From an uncultured Clostridia bacterium (GTDB lineage Bacteria > Bacillota > Clostridia > Christensenellales > Borkfalkiaceae), in assembly GCA_947630325.1 (NCBI GenBank), contig CANRHB010000009.1:1-62432 (forward strand): DNA of 62,432 bases, given 5' to 3'. The first letter of the stretch is position 1. The number at the start of each line of letters is the position of its first letter. The notes under the pieces are model-generated. The model did not search any database. It worked only from the letters and a program-made list of their open reading frames with translations, and had not been told where the DNA came from. Shown here in pieces: positions 25,101 to 30,580 of the stretch. Both the position numbers and the translations under genes were made by a program.

Positions 25101-25798
25101 CGAAAACTTACCGCCTCGAAGTTTGGAGCGGGAGCCGCGACGGTTTGACCAAGAACGCCGCAAACAGCTATGTGTTCTTCGATAACTATTCCTCCGCGGA
25201 CGCTTCCTCCAACTTCGAAACCCTCCGCGACGAGGCGGTGCAGGCAATCAAGGATACGGAGAACGAGGGCAAGACGCCCGACACCGACGGCTTCATCGGC
25301 AGGAAGGACAATCTTCCCGACAAGTACGCGGGATATTACACCTTCACCCTCTTCGATTCCAACACTTATCTCCGCTATGACGAGACGACGGACACCGAAG
25401 AGCTCGGCAACCCCTACTACTCTTACGACCAATCCTCTTACAGCGAACAGATCGTGTGGCTTCTTTATAACGAAGAGGCGCGGGAGGGGCAGTCCGCAAG
25501 CCGTTCCTTCTTCCTCGACTACTCCGCGACCGACGTCACCGTGGAACGCCAATATCCCTCGCAGGATGACACGGACACCGACACCGATCATACCCATGAT
25601 GACGAGAACGCCGACGAGTCCATGAACATCTGGCTCCTCATCGCCTCGGGAAGCCTCGCCGTCGTCCTTCTCTTTGCGATCGTGGCAGTCATCGTCCGCC
25701 GCGTGCTCAAAAACAGGAGCAAGCGCACGAGGGTCAAGGCGCCCAAGGATAAGCGCGTAAAACCCGCGAAGTCCAAGAAGTCCGATGACGGCGAATAA
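22190..25798 (+). CDS. Very large acidic surface lipoprotein with C-terminal membrane anchor
   Basis: This 1202-residue protein has a signal peptide ending LAAC, a lipobox with Cys about residue 34. A very acidic Asp/Thr/Tyr-rich ectodomain follows. The C-terminus has one membrane helix (IWLLIASGSLAVVLLFAIVAVIV) and a Lys/Arg tail, so it appears tethered at both ends. Segments such as VIKNGNFEFYSD near residue 60, and several blocks mixing beta-type phrases like VSVWVRT and VTVSFYLHTGS, suggest repeated carbohydrate-binding or jelly-roll domains. I see no catalytic motif. It stands alone with its own promoter and terminator. A role in surface binding is only an inference. Confidence 0.8.
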   Translation: MAKIFENKKWKKKTLTALSVALAASLSFGVLAACATTTEEPEEEGKVAPTDTQVIKNGNFEFYSDKLVDPDDNGKPLGKYNIISTPDSWSFTSGSPSSDTKSGVIDSKDWNYFTKTGGYSFKTFTKGEGDDAKEVTTFQTIAEAYANWENENVSAYDRLKFLDIFSEEIEDLDSASDEAKLFAKYSYSVDFEDVEKFNEEVALGSSGNVFELHDGATKDDENNTSVLMIHNSRTADDGVRGTAQYYTSSTTITLSAGTAAEVSVWVRTDALYHYKDTELTQRGGAYIGVTNTVGGTTLDQMQIYNIHTDGKWQQYTLYVRASTFATSTFRIVLGLGQGSSDDKYFAVDGYAFFDDVNCKIISHTDYDKATRTENGEGDLKNGVLECTVDSLKDAKLFDSDKYSFDEYKTFALDLYAPNDDPATVEELLQDPSVALTSEKAGSNTYTSEKIDSSLGESDSNVTGLVTLDAIKNSDNKYLKNVYTNDFENKFPFGEDEKVVMLLSANGAAYTAKLQKPETGSDNSLFTLAPDSRILISFFAKTSKIQSGLTGASATITDGENKTTITAFDTTTLAAVDIDSKSDDENLKDIYKGWAQCFFFIENDTETEKTFSLELSYGPTTIVGTDKFDYGEGYAAFTGFEIKKLTKTEYGYASTGDRAKKVSLTGEVAETKKFDSVSATAEEDIKTGPALPANFRGVLGGSNYVQSGGVENVKPENVYAGLLNSEYAETYFTSPEAWKTALDNAAGTVSDDATGWWTGLFGSSRQPLAIVNGDAAAYGYYAETETLSASSYRRISMRVKASVGAKANIYLIDTTAEQTGSLLQPNIPSYTYWYDEDGNIVDSDPTSENFGKTGKVLYELQPNGLYLKAGSNDGKYYANLHNYDVDADNNYVTKDGTIAYFFNKADRRYYAYREENVQTGEYTYTTPVTPLPTEYFRYATLDVSKVPTAHMEIEGTGEWVTVSFYLHTGSDAKTYRLEVWSGSRDGLTKNAANSYVFFDNYSSADASSNFETLRDEAVQAIKDTENEGKTPDTDGFIGRKDNLPDKYAGYYTFTLFDSNTYLRYDETTDTEELGNPYYSYDQSSYSEQIVWLLYNEEAREGQSASRSFFLDYSATDVTVERQYPSQDDTDTDTDHTHDDENADESMNIWLLIASGSLAVVLLFAIVAVIVRRVLKNRSKRTRVKAPKDKRVKPAKSKKSDDGE

Positions 25799-25820
25799 CG
25801 AAAATATGCGCAAATATAAA

Positions 25821-25847
25821 AACCCGACAAAAAAGTCGGGTTTTTTA
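25821..25847 (+). terminator. Terminator of the large lipoprotein gene
   Basis: AACCCGAC and GTCGGGTT arms enclose an A run and are followed by TTTT. Confidence 0.85.
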
Positions 25848-25876
25848 TTGCAAAAAAAGGGAAATTGTGCTATACT
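25848..25876 (+). promoter_or_regulatory. Promoter of pnuC
   Basis: TTGCAA (25848-25853) and TATACT (25871-25876) are 17 bases apart; transcription should start near 25884, about 120 bases before the start codon. Confidence 0.75.
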
Positions 25877-25883
25877 ATAAATA

Positions 25884-26005
25884 GAATCGAATGTGCCACC
25901 GGGCACGGAGAATGCAGAGCGCATTCCGTATTTGCGTTGACAGGTCTTTGGCGAACGCCTCAGGTAAACGCAGTGCGGAGCGCTTTTTTCAAAAAGGAGG
26001 GAAAA
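25884..26005 (+). promoter_or_regulatory. Structured pnuC leader, candidate riboswitch or attenuator
   Basis: The leader can form GTGCC/GGCAC, then GAATGC-AGAGC-GCATTC. A composite terminator-like stem can form in competition: AGCGC, TCCG and TGCG pair with CGCA, CGGA and GCGCT, and the last is followed by a TTTTTT run just before the ribosome site. The second hairpin and the terminator stem share GCGCATTC, so they exclude each other, as in transcription attenuation. The enclosed domain contains GGCG-AA-CGCC and CTCAGGTAAA. The latter vaguely recalls glycine riboswitches, but I cannot assign a class. Confidence 0.55.
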
Positions 26006-26713
26006 ATGAACGCCGTTAAAACGTTTTTCAAAGAAGTGCGCCCGATCGAGTATGCCCTCTTCTTTTGCTCGGTCGCGGCGATTTTGCTCTCCTTTTTTCT
26101 GACGGGGAATACCGATTATATGCAGCTTGCCGCCTCCCTCATCGGCATGCTTGCCCTCATTCTAATGGCAAAGGGAAACGTGGCGGGGCAAATTCTGAGC
26201 GTTGTTTTCGCCCTCTTCTATGGAACGGTGTCCTATTTCTGTAAGTACTATGGGGAACTCATCATCTGCCTCGGCATATCCGCGCCCGTCGCCATTCTCG
26301 CCGTGATCTCGTGGCTGAGAAACCCCTTCGGCGAAAAAAGGGCGGAGGTGCGCGTCGGCCGCCTCAAACCGCGGGAATATCCCGTGATCCTTGCGATCGC
26401 GCTTGCGGTGGGCGTCGCCTTCTTCTTTATTTTGCGCGCCCTCGGCACCCCCAACGTTTGGTGGAGCGCCGTCTCCGTGTTCACGAGTTGCGCCGCGATG
26501 CTTCTTTCGGTGCGGAGAAGTCCCCTTTACGCCTTTGCATACTGCTTCAATGACATCGTTTTGATCGTTCTCTGGTCGCTGATGTCCGCGACCGACAAGA
26601 GCTATCTTGCCATGGTCGTCTGCTTCGCGGTGTTCCTCGCAAACGACATTTACGGCCTGTTGAATTGGTTTCGATTAAGAAAAAAGCAACAATCCACAGA
26701 ACCTCAAACATAA
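26006..26713 (+). CDS. pnuC: PnuC-family vitamin transporter
   Basis: The 235-residue protein has about seven to eight membrane segments and fits the PnuC family, which takes up nicotinamide riboside by facilitated diffusion, with PnuT and PnuX variants for thiamin and riboflavin. Supporting segments are GNVAGQILSVVFALFYG, the mid-protein WWSAVSVF and the end FLANDIYGLLNWFRLRKKQ. I start at the ATG at 26006 behind AAAGGAGGG; an upstream in-frame ATG lies inside the structured leader. No NAD gene is adjacent, so the vitamin carried is uncertain. Confidence 0.85.
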   Translation: MNAVKTFFKEVRPIEYALFFCSVAAILLSFFLTGNTDYMQLAASLIGMLALILMAKGNVAGQILSVVFALFYGTVSYFCKYYGELIICLGISAPVAILAVISWLRNPFGEKRAEVRVGRLKPREYPVILAIALAVGVAFFFILRALGTPNVWWSAVSVFTSCAAMLLSVRRSPLYAFAYCFNDIVLIVLWSLMSATDKSYLAMVVCFAVFLANDIYGLLNWFRLRKKQQSTEPQT

Positions 26714-26717
26714 TAAT

Positions 26718-26745
26718 AAAACTCCCCTGACGGGAGTTTTTATTT
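26718..26745. terminator. Terminator between pnuC and rsmF
   Basis: AAACTCCC and GGGAGTTT arms enclose CTGAC, with T-rich sequence after it. It lies between convergent genes and may serve both. Confidence 0.75.
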
Positions 26746-28164
26746 TATCTTTCTGAGCCCTTTGGGGAGGTGGTTTTTGACGGAGCCATTCACGCACTTT
26801 CCAAAACCCAAAGGGAACTCCTCGGCGCAGACGACGCACCAGCCGTTTGCAAGGCTTGTCTGCAGGGTCTCGCCGCGGAGATATTTTTCGCTCTCCTCCC
26901 TCGAAAGGGACAGCTTCCGCTTCGCTTTCCCCCCGAACGCCATTGCGAGGGCGTGCGCGGGTTTGAACAGCTTGCCGTCCCACTCGCCGAGTTCCACGCC
27001 GAGCCGAAGAAGCCGCACGCCCACATCGGGCATCCCCGCGGGCACGAGGTACATTCTGCCGTCGGGAAGAGTTGTGATCTCCCCCTCGACGGGCAAGCCG
27101 ACCTCCTCCCTAAACGATGAAAATGCCCTGTTCGCCAAGGCGTTTCTCCGCACGGGATAGGGTTTGATGGAAGAACGGGGGCGGACCCCCTCCCCTACCC
27201 CTCCCCCTGACGCAGGGGGAGGGCAAGAAAAAGCCCCCTCCCCTACCGCAAACGGGCAAGAAGATGAACCAACTCCCGATGTAAGCAGACAAGAAGATGC
27301 ATCACCCCTTTCCGCAGGGGGAGGGCTGGCGATTCCTTTCTTTTCGAGCAGGGCGCAGAAGTGGCCTTCGCCGCAAAACTCGTGCGGGTAGAGCTTATTC
27401 AGCCGCAAAAGCGTGAATTCGGAGTGGCGGCAAAGAAATGCTTCGATCTGCCACTCGTCCTCCTCCTCGGCGAAGGTGCAGGTGGAATAGAGGAGCCGCC
27501 CGCCCGAAGAGACCGTTTTTGCCGCCTCTTCGAGGATCTCCCTCTGCCGCAGGGCGCAACGGGCGACGTTTTCCTCGCTCCACTCGGGAATGGCGTTGGG
27601 CTCTTTTTTGAACATTCCCTCCCCAGAACAGGGCGCGTCCACCAAAACGAGATCGAAATAGGCGGGGAACTGTTCGGCAAGTTTTTCGGGCGGCGCGCAG
27701 GTGACGGCGCAGTTCGTAATTCCCATGCGCTCCACGTTCTGGGAGAGCGCCCTTGCACGCGCGGGGTCGATCTCGTTGGCGATGAGGATCCCCTCTCCCC
27801 CCATTTCGGCGGCGAGGTGGGTCGTCTTTCCCCCCGGCGCGGCGCACAGGTCGAGCACACGGTTTTTCGGGCAGTCTTTCGCCGTCTCCCCCACCGTCAT
27901 CGCGGACGGCTCCTGCAAATAGTAGAGCCCCGCAAAGTGCCAAACGTCCGCTCCCGGCTTTTCCTCCGAGACGTAAAACCCGCAGGACGTTCCCTCCACG
28001 GGAGAGAGCGGGAAGGGCGAACGGCGGACGAACTCCTCGGGCGAAATTTTCAACGTGTTGACCCTGAGCCCCTTTTTGGGCGGCTCTTCATAGGACGCTA
28101 AAAAGGCGGGGAAATCTCCCAGCCTTTCTTTCATTCTTCTTAAAAATGCTTCGGGTAAAGTCAT
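26740..28164 (-). CDS. rsmF: NOL1/NOP2/Sun rRNA cytosine-5 methyltransferase, RsmF type
   Basis: The 474-residue protein has the SAM-binding motif LDLCAAPGGKTTHLA at about residues 104-118. It has both family cysteines: Cys179 in DAPCSGEGMF, and catalytic Cys229 in YSTCTF. The C-terminal part from residue 346 is the RsmF-type RNA-binding region. It methylates cytosine in 16S rRNA or tRNA. Residues 279-332 are an unrelated Gly/Ser/Pro-rich stretch encoded by an inserted family C repeat, and the frame stays open. I start at the ATG at 28164, three bases after the exonuclease stop. Confidence 0.92.
   Translation of the reverse strand: MTLPEAFLRRMKERLGDFPAFLASYEEPPKKGLRVNTLKISPEEFVRRSPFPLSPVEGTSCGFYVSEEKPGADVWHFAGLYYLQEPSAMTVGETAKDCPKNRVLDLCAAPGGKTTHLAAEMGGEGILIANEIDPARARALSQNVERMGITNCAVTCAPPEKLAEQFPAYFDLVLVDAPCSGEGMFKKEPNAIPEWSEENVARCALRQREILEEAAKTVSSGGRLLYSTCTFAEEEDEWQIEAFLCRHSEFTLLRLNKLYPHEFCGEGHFCALLEKKGIASPPPAERGDASSCLLTSGVGSSSCPFAVGEGAFSCPPPASGGGVGEGVRPRSSIKPYPVRRNALANRAFSSFREEVGLPVEGEITTLPDGRMYLVPAGMPDVGVRLLRLGVELGEWDGKLFKPAHALAMAFGGKAKRKLSLSREESEKYLRGETLQTSLANGWCVVCAEEFPLGFGKCVNGSVKNHLPKGLRKIK
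27169..27330 (-). repeat. Family C dispersed repeat inserted in-frame in rsmF
   Basis: The stretch contains CCCCTCCCCTACCCCTCCCC and a CGCAGGGGGAGGGC unit seen in non-coding gaps at 1530-1575 and elsewhere. It encodes a low-complexity loop between the methyltransferase core and the C-terminal domain, and it keeps the reading frame. Confidence 0.75.
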
Positions 28165-28166
28165 CG

Positions 28167-29126
28167 TTACACCGTTTCGAGGAGCGCAGATTCGAGCTGT
28201 TCGAGGGGAATGAACGCCGCGCCCGATGTGATGGCGTTTTTGCAGCGCGCGCCGCTCTCGTCGCGGGCGATGTACACGTTGCACTCGGTGGGGTGGGAGG
28301 TGTACTGCCCGCCCGAATTGAAGATCGCCTCCACGAGTTTGCGGGAGACGGGCACGTCGTCCTCGATGTCCCGCGAAAAGCAGAAAATTTTGCCCTCGAG
28401 CGCGCCTCCCTTCTTGCGGCGGTGCATGTGCTTGTTCACATAGCGGTAGAATTCTTCGTGCGCCTTGATGTGCTTTTCGCGCTCCTCCTCCCGCTCCTGA
28501 TAGTATGCCTTTAAGCCGAGCGAAGTGGGCGGCTGTATTTTATAACCCGCGATCCTGCCCGCGCGGACGGCGTATTTTTCGGCAAGGCCGTTGAGGTCGG
28601 CGCCCTCGCGCGCGCACAGCCGTTCGCACACCCGCATGGTGGCATAGGCGTCGTCCACGGCGCGGTGAGGCGTGAATTCCACCCCGAGTTCCTCCGCCAT
28701 CGCCTGCAAGCCGTATTGCCGCGTAAACTCCTTCTGCGCGTTCATAAAGAGGAACTGCGTGTCGTGAAAGGAAAAGCGGAAGGACGGGAGTTTATAGCGT
28801 TTTGTCTCTAAATTGAGATAGTTGACGTCGTTGATGGTGGCGTGCCCGCAGACGATACTCTCCTTGTCCTCGAGGAGGGCCTTGATGCGGGGGTACTCCG
28901 CGGGAAAGACGGGATATTTTTTGAAATCCTCGTATTCATAGGGGAGCACGAGCCCCTCGCCGCCCTTGCGGTCGGTAAGGTGGAACTTCCCGCGCGGGTT
29001 GAGGAGGATATCCTCCCGCGCAAGCACTTGGAATTTTTCGTCCGTAAGTACATAGCCGAACGCGCACATCTTGGCGACGTTCTTATATACGCACGCACAT
29101 TCAATGTCGAAAAACAGATACTTCAT
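28167..29126 (-). CDS. DEDDh 3'-5' exonuclease with BRCT-like C-terminal domain
   Basis: The 319-residue protein opens with FFDIEC (Asp7 and Glu9 of the exonuclease I motif) and has a HATINDVNY segment for the second motif. HRAVDDAYATM supplies the DEDDh histidine and last aspartate. This is the DNA polymerase III epsilon / RNase T superfamily. Residues about 245-319 (ALEGKIFCFSRDIE...GGQYTSHPTECNVYIAR) look like a BRCT domain, as in DNA ligase-type proteins. It lies three bases upstream of rsmF and 16 bases after serS, so an operon is likely. Confidence 0.85.
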   Translation of the reverse strand: MKYLFFDIECACVYKNVAKMCAFGYVLTDEKFQVLAREDILLNPRGKFHLTDRKGGEGLVLPYEYEDFKKYPVFPAEYPRIKALLEDKESIVCGHATINDVNYLNLETKRYKLPSFRFSFHDTQFLFMNAQKEFTRQYGLQAMAEELGVEFTPHRAVDDAYATMRVCERLCAREGADLNGLAEKYAVRAGRIAGYKIQPPTSLGLKAYYQEREEEREKHIKAHEEFYRYVNKHMHRRKKGGALEGKIFCFSRDIEDDVPVSRKLVEAIFNSGGQYTSHPTECNVYIARDESGARCKNAITSGAAFIPLEQLESALLETV

Positions 29127-29141
29127 GAAAAACAGCGGGCG

Positions 29142-30425
29142 TTACTTTACGCAGATCTCTTTTGTGCCGCCCATGTAGGGCCAAAGGACTTCGGGGATCT
29201 CCACACTGCCGTCGGCGCGGAGATGATTCTCGAGAAAGGCGATGAGCATACGGGGAGGCGCGACGACCGTGTTGTTGAGGGTGTGCGCGAACTCGCTCCC
29301 CTTCTCCGTTTTGTAGCGGATCCCGAGGCGGCGCGCCTGTGCGTCCGTCAAATTGGAGCAGGAGCCCACTTCGAAATACTTCTTCTGGCGGGGGGACCAT
29401 GCCTCCACGTCGCAACTGCGGAATTTGAGGTCGGCAAGGTCGCCCGAACAGCACTCGAGCTGGCGGACGGGAATGCCCATGGAGACGAACAGTTCCACCG
29501 TATAGTTCCACATTCTCTCATACCACATGCAGCTGTCCTCGGGCTTGCAGATGACGATCATCTCCTGCTTCTCGAATTGGTGGATGCGGTAGATGCCCCT
29601 CTCCTCGATACCGTGCGCGCCCTTCTCCTTGCGGAAACAGGGGGAATAGCTTGTAAGCGTCAGGGGAAGTTTGCTTTCGTCGAGGGTCTGCCCCATAAAT
29701 CTGCCGATCATGGAGTGTTCGCTCGTGCCGATGAGGTAGAGATCCTCCCCCTCGATCTTGTACATCATGCCGTCCATTTCCTCGAAACTCATCACGCCCG
29801 TGACGACGGAGGAGCGGATCATGAAGGGAGGAATGCAATAGGTGAACCCCTTGCCGATCATAAAGTCGCGCGCATAACTCAAAATGGCGGAGTGCAGGCG
29901 GGCGACGTCTCCCGTCAGATAGTAAAAACCCTGCCCGCTCGTGCGGCGCGCGCTGTCGATGTCGATGCCGTCGAGTTTTTCCAAAATATCGAGATGATAG
30001 GGAACTTCGAAGTCTGGAACTTTGGGCTCCAAGAAGCGTTTGCGCTCCACGTTCTCCGAATCGTCCTTGCCGATGGGCGTGTCGGGCGAGATGATGTTGG
30101 GAATGCTCATCATCACCTTTTTGAGCTGTTCGGAAACTTCGGGCTCCTCCTTTTCGATCTCGGCAAGGCGGGCGGCGTTCGCGCTGACCTGCGCCTTGAC
30201 TTCCTCCGCTTCCGCCGTCTTTTTCTCCCGCATGAGCTGTCCTATCTGCTTGCTGAGCGTGTTGCGGGAAGAGCGGAGAAGATCCCCCTCCTGTTGGAGA
30301 GCGCGCTTTTTCTTGTCGAGCGCGATCGCCTCGTCCACGAGGGGAAGTTTTTTGTCCTGGAATTTCTTTTTGATATTTTCCCGCACCAAGTCGGGATCGT
30401 TGCGGATGAGAGCAATATCTATCAT
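29142..30425 (-). CDS. serS: Serine-tRNA ligase
   Basis: The 427-residue class II synthetase begins MIDIALIRNDPDLVRENI and has the long antiparallel coiled-coil arm at about residues 30-105 that binds the tRNA-Ser variable arm. Motif 2 appears in SPCFRKEKGAHG...IYRIHQFEKQE, and motif 3 lies near the C-terminus in LNNTVVAPPRMLIAFLENH. It charges tRNA-Ser with serine. It leads the minus-strand group serS-exonuclease-rsmF. The leader is short and has no T-box. Confidence 0.97.
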   Translation of the reverse strand: MIDIALIRNDPDLVRENIKKKFQDKKLPLVDEAIALDKKKRALQQEGDLLRSSRNTLSKQIGQLMREKKTAEAEEVKAQVSANAARLAEIEKEEPEVSEQLKKVMMSIPNIISPDTPIGKDDSENVERKRFLEPKVPDFEVPYHLDILEKLDGIDIDSARRTSGQGFYYLTGDVARLHSAILSYARDFMIGKGFTYCIPPFMIRSSVVTGVMSFEEMDGMMYKIEGEDLYLIGTSEHSMIGRFMGQTLDESKLPLTLTSYSPCFRKEKGAHGIEERGIYRIHQFEKQEMIVICKPEDSCMWYERMWNYTVELFVSMGIPVRQLECCSGDLADLKFRSCDVEAWSPRQKKYFEVGSCSNLTDAQARRLGIRYKTEKGSEFAHTLNNTVVAPPRMLIAFLENHLRADGSVEIPEVLWPYMGGTKEICVK

Positions 30426-30455
30426 ACAAATTACCTCTTTTTACGTTCGCCCTTT

Positions 30456-30484
30456 ATTATACATCATTTTGCTCCCGATTGCAA
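30456..30484 (-). promoter_or_regulatory. Promoter of the serS operon
   Basis: Minus-strand TTGCAA (30484-30479) and TATAAT (30461-30456) are 17 bases apart. Confidence 0.75.
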
Positions 30485-30508
30485 GGAAATTCAAACATTT
30501 CTTTCCTG

Positions 30509-30537
30509 TTGACATTTTGCGCGCGCGCGTGTATAAT
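30509..30537 (+). promoter_or_regulatory. Consensus promoter of the P-type ATPase gene
   Basis: Perfect TTGACA (30509-30514) and TATAAT (30532-30537) are 17 bases apart, with an alternating GC spacer. It diverges from the serS promoter. Confidence 0.9.
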
Positions 30538-30580
30538 AGAAGAAAAGCAAAAAACGCAACTGCGCGTTTGAGAGGTGACT

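Noticed and set aside
22016-25924. A 1302-codon open frame on the minus strand opposite the large lipoprotein gene
   Set aside because: It lies over a gene with signal peptide, ribosome site and promoter. Its composition (many Val, Gly, Arg, Glu, His) is what strong NNC codon bias leaves on the opposite strand.
25884-26005. TPP or FMN riboswitch as the pnuC leader
   Set aside because: The conserved TPP (CTGAGA, ACCTGATCTGGATAATGC-like) and FMN (AGGATCTTCGGGG-like) blocks are absent.
28842-30512. A 556-codon plus-strand frame opposite serS and the exonuclease gene
   Set aside because: It crosses two clear minus-strand genes and their promoter.
30426-30580. A T-box leader before serS
   Set aside because: The promoter lies only about 30 bases from the start codon and no TGGTACCGCG-type core is present.
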